Assembly (NCBI RefSeq): GCF_014736495.1
Contig: NZ_MDUX01000009.1
Span: 32,001 to 81,734, forward strand
Reading direction: 5' to 3'
DNA length: 49,734 bases
From: Candidatus Dactylopiibacterium carminicum
GTDB lineage: Bacteria > Pseudomonadota > Gammaproteobacteria > Burkholderiales > Rhodocyclaceae
Shown: piece after piece, positions 37,785-47,142 of the stretch
Numbering within the stretch: the stretch's first letter is position 1
Layout: each line of letters starts with the position of its first letter
Made by a program: the position numbers and the translations under genes
Notes under the pieces: model-generated
Told to the model about the DNA's origin: nothing
Seen by the model: the letters and a program-made list of their open reading frames with translations, nothing else
The model's database searches: none

Positions 37785-38420
37785 ATGCAACAAGACAATC
37801 CGGACGACAAGCGCAAGCGCCGCCGCTGGCTGCTGCTTTTGCTGCTGCTACTCAGTTTCGGGTTGGGGGCAGGTTGGTGGCAGGTACGTCGCTCCTTGCC
37901 GGCCACTGAAGTGGCCGGAAACGGTGCGCCTGAGCCTTCGAGGTTGGCGACTGCCGATGGCATCGTGCCGGATGCTGTCAATCTCGGAGAGGTTCGCCCG
38001 GATGCCGACGCCGAGGCGCGCGACCGTGACGCCGCCAAGGGTGTGCAGCGCGCACGTACTGCCGCTCGCAATGGTAACAAGCGCTCAGGGCCCGGTGCCG
38101 ACGCGCTGGCGGAGGCCTTGTTGGCAGCCGATCCGGCAGGGGCTGGTATCCCGGACGGCGCTTTGCCAGGGTCGTTTGCCGAGGGCGCGCCACTGCTGGC
38201 TGCAGCTGATCCAGCAACGCCGGGTGGTTTCGCGCCCGAAGCGACTCCCGGTGCACTGACCTCGCCATGCCGTGAACCCTGGCGCCGCCAACGGTGGCTT
38301 CATTCCGGGGGCCGTGACCCAGGTTACGCGCCGGTGCCCGAACCTTCCACCTATCTGATGCTGCTGGCGGGGCTAGGTTTGCTGACTGCCGTGGCCAAGC
38401 GTCGTCGCCAGCAAGCCTGA
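37785..38420 (+). CDS. Small PEP-CTERM sorting-signal protein
   Basis: A 211-residue protein with a basic N terminus (KRKRRR), a membrane helix (WLLLLLLLLSFGLGAGWW) and a Pro/Ala/Asp-rich middle. It ends in a PEP-CTERM signal: the Pro-Glu-Pro motif in PVPEPST, a hydrophobic helix and a basic tail (KRRRQQA). Such signals are processed by exosortase in EPS-producing Gram-negative bacteria. GGGAAGG precedes the ATG. Between about 38263 and 38330 the reading frame gives an Arg/Trp-rich stretch, while the +1 frame reads VNPGAANGGFIPGAVTQVT, like ordinary linker, so two compensating indels are suspected. No exosortase gene is in the window. Confidence 0.8.
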   Translation: MQQDNPDDKRKRRRWLLLLLLLLSFGLGAGWWQVRRSLPATEVAGNGAPEPSRLATADGIVPDAVNLGEVRPDADAEARDRDAAKGVQRARTAARNGNKRSGPGADALAEALLAADPAGAGIPDGALPGSFAEGAPLLAAADPATPGGFAPEATPGALTSPCREPWRRQRWLHSGGRDPGYAPVPEPSTYLMLLAGLGLLTAVAKRRRQQA

Positions 38421-38440
38421 TTCAGGACTTACGAGGATAG

Positions 38441-38466
38441 AAAGCCCGTGCTCAGGCGCGGGCTTT
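38441..38466. terminator. Terminator between convergent genes
   Basis: AAAGCCCG (38441-38448) and CGGGCTTT (38459-38466) pair as an 8-bp stem with a 10-nt loop, followed by GTCTTTTTTG. It ends the PEP-CTERM transcript and overlaps the last 15 nt of the leftward flavoprotein gene. Confidence 0.8.
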
Positions 38467-39711
38467 GTCTTTTTTGTCCAGCCACGCCAGCAGGCCGTGT
38501 GCGGCAGCCCTGCCACTGGCAAAGCAGGCGGTCAGCAGATAGCCCCCCGTGGGGGCTTCCCAGTCCAGCATCTCGCCCGCACAGAACACCCCTGGCAGCG
38601 CATGCAACATGAGCCCTTCGTCCAGCGCCTCGATGCGTATTCCGCCGGCACTGCTGATGGCTTCGTGCAATGGGCGTGGGGCTGCCAGGCGCAAAGGCAA
38701 AGCCTTGATCGCGATGGCAAGGCGTTCAGGATTACGGTAATCGTCCGCGCCCAGGCATTCGCGCAACAGCGCGGCTTTGACTCCTTTCAGTCCCAACCGG
38801 CTTTGCAGGTGCGAAGCCAGCGAACGGGCTCCACGCGGATGGGCTGCTTCGCGCGCCACCCAGGCGGCGTCGCGGGCTGGCATCAGATCAAGCTCCAGTA
38901 CGGTATCGTGTCCGGCCTCCAGACTGTCGCGTAAAGGCGCGGACAGTGCGTAGACCAGTCCACCCTCAATACCGGTGGCCGATATCAGGCATTCCCCGCT
39001 ACGTGTGTGTATCTGCCCCTGAGCGTCTGTGAAGCGGGCGTGTACGTTCTTCACGGGCTCCCCTGCGCAGCGCTCGATGAAATGTGGGCTCCAGTGAATG
39101 TCGAAGCCACAGTTCGCCGGGCGCAAAGGTGCGATCTCGATACCCAGCCCGGCCAGCCGGGGCAGCCAGGCCGCGTCCGACCCCAGCTGCGGCCAGCTGC
39201 CGCCGCCCAGGGCGAGCAGAGTGGCCTCCGCCTTGAGTTGCAACGGCCCGTCAGGCGTTTCGAAACAAAGATTGTCTCCTTGCCAGCCCTGCCAGCGGTG
39301 GCGTACATGGATGCGCACGCCAAGCTGTCGGAGTCGATGCAGCCAGGCGCGCAGCAAAGGTGCCGCTTTCATCTGGGCGGGGAATACCCGTCCGGAGCTG
39401 CCGACAAAGGATTCGATGCCCAGGCCGTGCATCCAGGCCCGAATCTGGTCCGGCCCGAACTGGCCCAGCTGTGGCGCCAGCCAGCCAGCGCGCGTGCCGT
39501 AGCGCTGCAGGAAACTCGTTGAGTCTTCGCTGTGGGTAATGTTCAGCCCGCCTTTGCCCGCCATCAGGAGTTTTCGTCCGAGCGAGGGCATGGCGTCGTA
39601 GAGGTCCACATCCAGCCCTGCGCCCGCCAGGATCTCGGCGGCCATCAGGCCGGCGGGGCCGCCGCCGATGATGGCGACGCGGTTTTGTGCAGAGGGGGGC
39701 TGGACGGTCAT
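38452..39711 (-). CDS. HI0933/BaiN-type flavoprotein (TIGR03862 family)
   Basis: A 419-residue FAD/NAD(P)-dependent oxidoreductase. VAIIGGGPAGLMAAEILAGAG is the FAD-binding loop, GRKLLMAGKGGLNITHSE is the family hallmark, and the C-terminal GVFCAGEMLDWEAPTGGYLL closes the FAD domain. ATG 39711 (MTVQPPS) is used; a TTG at 39726 extends the frame by five residues, without a ribosome site in either case. BaiN-like proteins act in bile-acid reduction in gut bacteria, but the broad family has no settled function in proteobacteria. Confidence 0.9.
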   Translation of the reverse strand: MTVQPPSAQNRVAIIGGGPAGLMAAEILAGAGLDVDLYDAMPSLGRKLLMAGKGGLNITHSEDSTSFLQRYGTRAGWLAPQLGQFGPDQIRAWMHGLGIESFVGSSGRVFPAQMKAAPLLRAWLHRLRQLGVRIHVRHRWQGWQGDNLCFETPDGPLQLKAEATLLALGGGSWPQLGSDAAWLPRLAGLGIEIAPLRPANCGFDIHWSPHFIERCAGEPVKNVHARFTDAQGQIHTRSGECLISATGIEGGLVYALSAPLRDSLEAGHDTVLELDLMPARDAAWVAREAAHPRGARSLASHLQSRLGLKGVKAALLRECLGADDYRNPERLAIAIKALPLRLAAPRPLHEAISSAGGIRIEALDEGLMLHALPGVFCAGEMLDWEAPTGGYLLTACFASGRAAAHGLLAWLDKKDKARA

Positions 39712-39897
39712 CGGAGGCTGTTCCAAGCGAGGCGGGCGGGCATTTTAACGGTCCGTACCCGTCTGGCGCAGATCAAACAATCCGTGATAACGGGTGGAAG
39801 GAGGGCAGCGCAAGGTCTAACATATTGGCCGATTTTGACGTGTTTTGTTGCGTTGCGACAAAGCGCAATTTGAGCCCCCATCCGGTAGAAAACAATC

Positions 39898-41943
39898 ATG
39901 CAGACCTTTTTCCTCGCTCCTACCCGCCAGAATGTCGGCCTGACTTCCGTGGCGCTGGGCGTCGTCCGTGCCCTGCAACGTCAGGGCCTGCGCGTCGGCT
40001 TTGCCAAACCTGTAACCCAGGACGATACCGCCACCGAACGTTCGGTGCACTTCGCCCGTGAGATCTGTCAGGTCTCCGCACCGAACGCGCTGACCACCGC
40101 ACAAGTAGTGGCCCGCATCTCTGCCGGCCAGATCGACGAACTGCTCGAAGACATCGTCAGCCTGTGCATGGGAGCCGCCGAGAACGTCGACGTGCTGGTG
40201 ATTGAAGGTCTGCACACCGATCCGAGCTTCTCCTTCACCACTCGCCTGAATGCCGACATCGCCCGCAGCCTGCAGGCTAAGATGGTGCTCGTGGCCAGCG
40301 CCCAGGATGCAGGTGTGACCGGCGAGGTCAAGCTGACCGCCAGCCAGTTCCGCGCTGCGGGCTGCAAGGTGGCCGGCACCATCTTCAACAAGGTTGCCGC
40401 CGATTTCGACGCGACCGCCGCCGCCGCTGCGCTGGACAAGCTGCCGCTGTGGGGCGTGATCCGCAACAACCCGGCGCTGCTCGCGCCGCGTACGCTGGAC
40501 GTGGCCCGTCACCTGAATGCCGACGTGGTCGTCGAGGGCGAGATCGCCCAGCGCCGCGTGCTGGAAACCGTGGTGGCCGCCCGCTCTGCCGCCGAGATGA
40601 TCAACCGCCTGAATCCGTGCGCGCTGGTGGTTTCTGCCGGCGATCGCGACGACGTGATGCTGGCTACTGCACTGGCAGCCTCGCGTGGCGTGCAGCTGGC
40701 CGGTCTGCTGCTCACGCATGATTCGGGGATTGACCCGCGCATCATGGAGCTCTCCGCCAAGGCGCTGGACAATGGCCTGCCTATTCTGCGCGTGAAGGGC
40801 GATACGTTCTCCACCGCTGCCGCCATCAGCCGCATCTCGCCGGCCGTGGCCGCCGATGACACCGAACGCATGGGCCAGGTGCTCGACAGTGTGGCCGAGG
40901 CGCTCAATGCAGAGGCACTGCTGGCCTCCGTGAAGATGCCGTCTTCCACCCGCATGAGCCCGCCCGCCTTCCGTTACCAACTGATCCAGAAGGCCCGTTC
41001 TGCCAACAAGCGCATCGTGCTGCCCGAGGGTGATGAGCCGCGTACCATCAAGGCTGCCGTGATCTGTGAGGAAAAGGGCATCGCACGTTGCGTGCTGCTG
41101 GGCAAGCCGGACGCCATCAAGGCCGTGGCCGCAGCGCAGGGCGTGACCCTGCCGGATTCGCTGGAGATCCTGGATCCGGACAGCATCCGTGAGCAGTACG
41201 TGCCGCCGATGGTCGAACTGCGCAAGAGCAAGGGCCTCACCGAGGGTCAGGCACGCGATCAGCTGCAGGACACCGTGGTGCTGGGCACCATGATGCTGGC
41301 GCAGAACGATGTGGACGGCCTGGTTTCCGGTGCCGTGCACACCACCGCCAGCACCGTGCGCCCCGCACTGCAACTGATCAAGACCGCACCGGGTAACTCA
41401 ATCGTTTCGTCCGTGTTCTTCATGCTGATGCCGGACCAGGTGCTGGTGTATGGCGACTGCGCCATCAACCCCGATCCGAACGCTCAGGAACTGGCCGAGA
41501 TCGCGCTGCAGTCCGCCGCTTCCGCACAAGCCTTCGGCATCGATCCGAAGGTCGCGATGATTTCCTACTCCACCGGCACGTCCGGCCAGGGCGCAGATGT
41601 CGAGAAGGTCAAGGAAGCCACCGCGATCGCCAAGGAAAAGGCGCCCGAGCTGGCACTGGATGGCCCGCTGCAGTACGACGCGGCTTCCGTGGCGGACGTG
41701 GCCCGCTCCAAGGCTCCGAACTCGCAGGTCGCAGGTCAGGCTACGGTCTTCGTGTTCCCTGACCTGAACACCGGCAACACCACCTACAAGGCCGTGCAGC
41801 GCAGTGCCAACGTGGTGTCCGTTGGCCCGATGCTGCAAGGTCTGCGCAAGCCGGTGAACGACCTGTCGCGCGGCGCACTGGTGGATGACATCGTGTTCAC
41901 CATTGCGTTGACCGCCATCCAGGCTGACGCTCCGGCCAAGTAA
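39898..41943 (+). CDS. pta: Phosphate acetyltransferase, long form
   Basis: A 681-residue enzyme interconverting acetyl-CoA and acetyl phosphate. The N-terminal BioD-like P-loop domain (FFLAPTRQNVGLTSVALG), the central DRTGG domain (about 215-330) and the C-terminal catalytic PTA domain (about 360-681, KRIVLPEGDEPRTIKA, YSTGTSGQGADVEKV) are all present, as in E. coli Pta. No ackA gene is adjacent. It lies between the divergent flavoprotein gene and the convergent ppsA, so it is probably monocistronic. Confidence 0.96.
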   Translation: MQTFFLAPTRQNVGLTSVALGVVRALQRQGLRVGFAKPVTQDDTATERSVHFAREICQVSAPNALTTAQVVARISAGQIDELLEDIVSLCMGAAENVDVLVIEGLHTDPSFSFTTRLNADIARSLQAKMVLVASAQDAGVTGEVKLTASQFRAAGCKVAGTIFNKVAADFDATAAAAALDKLPLWGVIRNNPALLAPRTLDVARHLNADVVVEGEIAQRRVLETVVAARSAAEMINRLNPCALVVSAGDRDDVMLATALAASRGVQLAGLLLTHDSGIDPRIMELSAKALDNGLPILRVKGDTFSTAAAISRISPAVAADDTERMGQVLDSVAEALNAEALLASVKMPSSTRMSPPAFRYQLIQKARSANKRIVLPEGDEPRTIKAAVICEEKGIARCVLLGKPDAIKAVAAAQGVTLPDSLEILDPDSIREQYVPPMVELRKSKGLTEGQARDQLQDTVVLGTMMLAQNDVDGLVSGAVHTTASTVRPALQLIKTAPGNSIVSSVFFMLMPDQVLVYGDCAINPDPNAQELAEIALQSAASAQAFGIDPKVAMISYSTGTSGQGADVEKVKEATAIAKEKAPELALDGPLQYDAASVADVARSKAPNSQVAGQATVFVFPDLNTGNTTYKAVQRSANVVSVGPMLQGLRKPVNDLSRGALVDDIVFTIALTAIQADAPAK

Positions 41944-41969
41944 GCTGGAGTAAGTGTTCGAAAAAGACA

Positions 41970-41990
41970 CCCCGCGATGCGGGGCGTTTT
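41970..41990. terminator. pta/ppsA bidirectional terminator
   Basis: CCCCGC (41970-41975), GAT loop, GCGGGG (41979-41984), then CGTTTT; on the other strand the stem is followed by GTGTCTTTTT. It sits between the stops of the convergent pta and ppsA genes. Confidence 0.88.
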
Positions 41991-41995
41991 CATTT

Positions 41996-44363
41996 TCAGC
42001 GCCCCAGTTGGCGCGCAAGCCGTTGCCAGGTGGGGATCACCGAGTCCGGATTCAGCGACAGGGTCTGGATACCTTCTTCCATCAGCCACTGCGCGAAATC
42101 CGGATGGTCGGAGGGGCCCTGGCCGCAGATTCCTACGTATTTGCCCAGCCGGTTGCAGGCCTGGATCGCGCGGCTGATCAAGGCCTTGACGGCTGGATCC
42201 CGTTCGTCGAAGGCGTTGGCCACCAGGGCTGAATCGCGATCGACGCCCAGCGTGAGCTGGGTGAGATCGTTGGAACCGATGGAAAAACCATCACAGAGCG
42301 CGAGGAAATCCTCTGCCAGCAAGGCATTTGCCGGAATCTCGCACATCAGGATCAGACGCAGTTCGTCCTCGCCGCGATGCAGCCCCTGGCGTGCGAGCAA
42401 CTCCACGACGGTGCGTGCTTCGCGCACGCTGCGTACGAAGGGCAACATCAGTTGTACGTTGCGCAGGCCCATTTCCAGCCGCACCTTGCGCAGTGCGGCA
42501 CATTCGAGCGCGAAGCAGCACTGGTAGGACGGCGCGATGTAGCGCGCTGCGCCCCGGAAGCCCAGCATCGGATTTTCTTCCTCGGGTTCGTACAGTTCAC
42601 CGCCCAGCAGCTTGCGGTATTCGTTGGACTTGAAATCCGACAGCCGCACGATCACCGGCTTGGGCCAGAAGGCCGCCGCGATGCTGCCAACCCCCTCGGC
42701 CAGGCGCTCGGTGAAAAAGGTCTCGGGCGAGGCATAACCGGCCGCACGCTGCTGAATCTCATCCTGCAGTAGCGTCGGTAGCGTGGCGAAATCGAGTACC
42801 GCCCGAGGGTGGATGCCGATCATGTTGTTGATCACGAACTCGATCCGCGCCAGACCGACGCCAGCATTCGGCGTCGCGGCGAAGGCCATTGCACGCTCCG
42901 GGTTGCCGACGTTGAGCATGATCTTCACCGGCAGTTCAGGCAGTGGTGTTTCCTGGCGCGTACGCAGCTCCCAGGCTTGCTTGCCGGCATAGACGTGGCC
43001 GGTGTCACCTTCGGCGCAGGAGACAGTAACAAGCTGCTCTTCTGTCAGCGTTCGCGCGGCATCGCCACATCCCACCAGCGCCGGAATGCCCAGCTCGCGC
43101 GCAATGATCGCGGCATGGCAGGTGCGTCCGCCGCGCCGGGTGACGATCGCCGCGGCGCGTTTCATCACGGGCTCCCAGTTCGGATCGGTCATGTCCGTAA
43201 CGAGCACGTCGCCCGGGCGTACGCGTTCCATCTCATGCGCGCCGGCCACCAGGCGTACCGGGCCGCTGGCCACTTTCTGGCCAATGGCCCGTCCGGAAAA
43301 GAGCGGGGCCGAGTCGGGTGTGATGTGGAAATCCTGGAGGGCACTGCCCGTTTCCTGCGACCGTACGGTCTCCGGGCGGGCCTGCAGGATGTAGATCTGG
43401 CCATCCAGCCCGTCTCTGGCCCATTCGATGTCCATCGGCCGGCCGTAGTGGCGCTCGATGCTGCAGGCATCACGGGCGAGCGCCAGCACTTCCGTGTCTG
43501 TCAGCGAGAACTGTGCGCGCTGCTCCGGCGCCACTTCTTCGAGGCGTGTGGAGTGGCCTGCATCCCGTCCTTCGGCATACACCGCGCAGCGCCTTGGCGC
43601 CCAGCCGGCGGCGGATCACGGCTTGCCGGCCAGCGGCAAGCATGGGCTTGTGCACCAGGAACTCGTCGGGATTCACTTCGCCCTGCACCACGGTTTCTCC
43701 CAGCCCCCAGGCCGACGTGATGAACACCACGCCACGGAAGCCGGACTCCGTATCCAGCGTGAGCATCACGCCGGCGGCGCCACGGTCCGAGCGCACCATG
43801 CGCTGCACGGCGACACAGATCGCCACGCCGGCATGGGCGAATCCCTTGTGCATGCGGTAGGCGATGGCGCGGTCGTTGTAGAGCGAGGCGAATACAGCGC
43901 GCACCGCGCGCAGCAGTGCGGCGTCGCCACTGATGTTGAGGTAGCTTTCCTGTTGCCCGGCAAAAGATGCGTCGGGAAGGTCCTCGGCTGTGGCAGAAGA
44001 GCGTACGGCCACGCTGACATGCTCGCCCAGACGTTGGTATTGCGCCAGGATTGCCGCAGCCAGGCGCACCGGCAGCGGTGTTTCCTCCACCCAGGCGCGG
44101 ATGCGCGCCCCTGTGGCAGCCAAGGCTGCGAGGTCTTCGGTATTCAGATCGGCAAGGGCTTCGTCTATGCGCTGGCCCAGCGCTTCCTGTTCCAGGAATT
44201 CGCGGAAAGCCTGCGCCGTGGTGGAAAATCCGCCTGGCACGCGCACGCCGGCATTGCCGAGCTGATTGATCAACTCCTCCAGGGAGGCGCTCTTGCCGCC
44301 GACACGCCCTACATCCTGCATGCCCAGGGACTCAAAGGGGAGGAGAACCAGTTCATTGCTCAT
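41996..44363 (-). pseudogene. ppsA: Phosphoenolpyruvate synthase, frameshifted
   Basis: Two overlapping frames together encode a full PpsA of about 788 residues (family about 790). The N-terminal frame starts at ATG 44363 (GAGGT upstream) and holds the ATP-grasp domain: [37 protein letters not shown], up to [10 protein letters not shown]. Homology continues in another frame from [16 protein letters not shown] through [26 protein letters not shown] (phospho-His) and the PEP-binding barrel to 41996. The junction is at about 43578-43590 and equals one extra or two missing bases. As written no full enzyme is made. PpsA makes PEP from pyruvate in gluconeogenesis, so a true null or a sequence error would differ greatly in consequence. 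Confidence 0.9.
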
Positions 44364-44492
44364 GCTGCACCTCGGTCCGCTTGCCAGGAAACTGCCTGCG
44401 CAGCATTCTAGGGAAGGCGCCTGTTGCAATGCAGCATGCGCGCCCGTCCGGTCATCGTCGCTTTCCCCTACGCATCTTTCCGGAGGTCTGCC

Positions 44493-45314
44493 TTGTCAGG
44501 CATACGCAGCGTCTTCTTCATCTCGGACGGTACCGGCATCACCGCCGAAACCCTGGGCCACAGCCTGCTGGCCCAGTTCCAAGAATGCCGTTTCCGGCTC
44601 GAGCGCCTGCCGTTCGTGGATTCGCAGATGCGGGCCCAGGCCTGTGTGCGCCAGATTCGCGCCGCTGCCATGCGGGACGGTGTGCGACCCATCGTCGTCA
44701 GCACGATCGTGGATGCCGCCGTGGTGGCCGCGCTGCGCGAGGCCGATGCGTTGTTCCTGGATCTTTTCGAGCAGAGCATCGGTCCGCTGGAGGCCGAGCT
44801 GGGGGTGCGAGCCAGCCACTCGGTCGGCCGTTCGCATGGCATCACGGAGTCGGCCAGTTATTTCGCGCGCATCGAAGCGATCAATTTCACGCTGGCGCAT
44901 GACGATGGTCAAAGCCATGAGCGGTTGAACGAGGCGGATGTGATCCTGATCGGCGTCTCCCGCTCGGGCAAGACCCCCACCAGTCTCTATCTTGCGCTGC
45001 AGTTCGGCATCAAGGCGGCAAACTATCCCCTGATCCCGGAGGATTTCGAGCGGGACTGCCTGCCCCCCGAATTGCTGCGCCATCGTGGCAAGCTCTTCGG
45101 CCTTTCCATCAGCCCGCTGCGGCTGGCGCAGATCCGTAGTGAACGCCGCCCCGGCAGTCGCTATGCCCAGCCTGACAACTGCAATTTCGAGGTCGAGGCC
45201 GCACTGCAACTGATGCAGCGTGAGGGGGTGGCGGTGATCGACTCCACCGCGCGTTCCATCGAAGAGCTGGCGGCCCTGATCCTGCAGGCCATCCAGCCGG
45301 CGGAGCAGGGCTGA
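44493..45314 (+). CDS. ppsR: PEP synthase regulatory kinase/pyrophosphorylase
   Basis: A 273-residue DUF299 protein that inactivates PpsA by ADP-dependent phosphorylation and reactivates it by Pi-dependent dephosphorylation. [24 protein letters not shown] opens the protein, and the P-loop GVSRSGKT is at 154-161. The TTG at 44493 is preferred as start: GGAGG lies 6 nt upstream and the length then equals the family norm; ATGs at 44424 and 44436 would add unrelated residues. It is divergent from ppsA, the usual arrangement. Its partner gene is frameshifted here. Confidence 0.95.
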   Translation: MSGIRSVFFISDGTGITAETLGHSLLAQFQECRFRLERLPFVDSQMRAQACVRQIRAAAMRDGVRPIVVSTIVDAAVVAALREADALFLDLFEQSIGPLEAELGVRASHSVGRSHGITESASYFARIEAINFTLAHDDGQSHERLNEADVILIGVSRSGKTPTSLYLALQFGIKAANYPLIPEDFERDCLPPELLRHRGKLFGLSISPLRLAQIRSERRPGSRYAQPDNCNFEVEAALQLMQREGVAVIDSTARSIEELAALILQAIQPAEQG

Positions 45315-46113
45315 CGGGGGCGCAGTCGCCCTGTGGGAGGGCGATTTCCAGAAAGGCGTCCAGGCGTGCCGAGCGGGACTGGGCTCGCCAGGCGAGCACC
45401 AAGGGCAGGCTGGCGCCGGCGTCTGCGAGTGGCACGAATCTGACGCCATCCACGCGGATCGTGGCGAGGGACGCGGGCAGCACCGCGATGCCCTGTTCGG
45501 CGGCCACCAGGCCGATCTGCGTCAGTGCCTCGCGTGCTTCCTGTACCACGCGCGGCGAGAAGCCGGCGCGGCTGCACAGTTGCTGGATGTGGCTCACGAG
45601 ACTGGCGCCGCTTTGCTCCGGATAGGCGATGAAAGCTTCGTCGCTGCATTCGTGCAGGTGTGCACATTCACGTGCGGCCAGGCGGTGCCCTTCAGGCAAC
45701 ACCAGGTACAGCGGGTCGTGTTGCAGCAGGGCGCATTCCAGGCCCGCAGGCGGTGCGCTGCGATTGCGTACGAAGCCGACATCCAGTTCCCCGGCCAGCA
45801 AGGCTGCGAACTGGTCGGAGGTATACATCTCGCGCAGTTCACCCTGCTCGCCACGCGCGATCCGCTGCAGTTCATCCCCCAGTGCCGTACTGGCGGCGAG
45901 AATCTCACGAGCGCGTTGCAGCAGATGTTCGCCGGCCTCCGTGAGGCGCACGTTGCGCTTCGTGCGCACGAACAGACGCAGGCCCAGCTCCGCCTCCAGC
46001 GCCTGGATCTGCTGGGAGAGTGGTGGCTGGCCGATGTGCAGCCGTGCAGCCGCACGCGTGAAGTGCAGTTCCTCGGCCACGGCGACGAAATAACGCAGAT
46101 GGCGCAATTCCAT
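45109..46113 (-). CDS. LysR-family regulator with internal deletion and C-terminal extension
   Basis: A normal LysR helix-turn-helix (MELRHLRYFVAVAEELHFTRAAARLHIGQPPLSQQ split over residues 1-35) and linker are followed by GEQGELREMYTSDQFAALLAGELDVGFVR. In relatives about 30-35 residues (first strand and helix of the effector domain) lie between GELR and the LREMYTSDQ-like segment; here they are absent. CTGCGC may have served as a short direct repeat for the deletion (about 45828-45840). The C terminus runs 206 nt into the convergent ppsR, with low-complexity Pro/Ser/Arg residues. The protein is probably non-functional or altered in ligand response. It is divergent from aroE. Confidence 0.75.
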   Translation of the reverse strand: MELRHLRYFVAVAEELHFTRAAARLHIGQPPLSQQIQALEAELGLRLFVRTKRNVRLTEAGEHLLQRAREILAASTALGDELQRIARGEQGELREMYTSDQFAALLAGELDVGFVRNRSAPPAGLECALLQHDPLYLVLPEGHRLAARECAHLHECSDEAFIAYPEQSGASLVSHIQQLCSRAGFSPRVVQEAREALTQIGLVAAEQGIAVLPASLATIRVDGVRFVPLADAGASLPLVLAWRAQSRSARLDAFLEIALPQGDCAPVSPAPPAGWPAGSGPPALRWNARWSRSPPPPHAASVAVRPRPRNCSCQAGHSDCRGGVHYGSAPAAAG

Positions 46114-46220
46114 AAATCTGTTTCAGATATTAGTTGGAGCGGAAATATATATTGAACGCTGGGTATGGCCAATCCTAAGATGAGCGCCTTTCCGTCCATC
46201 CAGATCTCGCCGGAGCCCGC

Positions 46221-47045
46221 ATGACCGATCGCTACGCCATCATCGGCAACCCCATCGCCCAGGCTAAATCGCCTGCCTTGCAGACTGCATTTGCGCGCCA
46301 GTGCGGGCAGGATCTGGAGTACGGCGCAATCCTCGGCGAACCGGGCGCCTTCGCGGCCGCGGTGCGCGAGTTCCAGGCCGGTGGCGGGCTGGGCATGAAC
46401 ATCACCATGCCCTTCAAGCTGGACGCCTTTGAATTGGCCGATGAGCTCACGCCGCGTGGTCGTGCCGCTGGCGCGATCAATATGTTCACCTTCCGCGCCG
46501 ATGGCACGATTCTCGGCGACAACACCGATGGCTTCGGCATCGTGCGTGACATCACCCACAATCTCGGCGTCAGCCTTACCGACAAGCGTGTGCTGTTGCT
46601 GGGGGCCGGCGGCGCGGTGCGTGGCACCCTGCTGCCGTTGTTCGAGGAAAAGCCCGGCGAGGTGTTCATCGCCAATCGCACCGGTAGCAAGGCGACCGAC
46701 CTGGTTCGGGGTTTTGCGGACCAGGCAGGCGCGATCAAGCTTGCGGGTGGTGGTTTCGCCGATATCGCCGGGCATTTCGACGTAGTCATCAACGGCTCGG
46801 CTTCGTCCATGACCGATGATCTGCCACCCTTGCCCGAGGGCGTGCTGGATGCGGCCGAACTTGCCTACGACATGGCATACCGCAAGGAGCCCACGGCGTT
46901 CGTGCGCGCCGCGCAGGCTGCCGGCGCAAAACAGGCCGCCGATGGTTTGGGCATGGTGGTGGAGCAGGGGGCCGAGTGCTTCTTCCTGTGGCGTGGCATC
47001 CGGCCGGATACCGCGCCGGTGATCACGGCATTGCGTATCGCCTGA
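46221..47045 (+). CDS. aroE: Shikimate dehydrogenase
   Basis: A 274-residue NADP-dependent enzyme of aromatic amino-acid synthesis. NPIAQAKSPALQTAFA binds shikimate, Lys66 in MNITMPFKLDAF and Asp103 in LGDNTDGFG are the catalytic pair, and LLLGAGGAVRGTLLPL is the dinucleotide loop. GGAG precedes the ATG. The neighbouring divergent LysR and the downstream TSUP permease could mean a quinate/shikimate-catabolic AroE paralog rather than the housekeeping copy; this cannot be decided here. Confidence 0.93.
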   Translation: MTDRYAIIGNPIAQAKSPALQTAFARQCGQDLEYGAILGEPGAFAAAVREFQAGGGLGMNITMPFKLDAFELADELTPRGRAAGAINMFTFRADGTILGDNTDGFGIVRDITHNLGVSLTDKRVLLLGAGGAVRGTLLPLFEEKPGEVFIANRTGSKATDLVRGFADQAGAIKLAGGGFADIAGHFDVVINGSASSMTDDLPPLPEGVLDAAELAYDMAYRKEPTAFVRAAQAAGAKQAADGLGMVVEQGAECFFLWRGIRPDTAPVITALRIA

Positions 47046-47142
47046 AGTTTTGCCCCGCGCTGATGCCAGGCACGGGTTCCCCTGATTCCTTGGCCGTCGT
47101 CAGGCGGCTACGCTGCCGTCTGCTTCGCCTTCCCACTGCATC

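Noticed and set aside
39817..41373. 518-residue open frame antisense to pta
   Set aside because: His/Gly/Gln-rich shadow of a strongly conserved gene.
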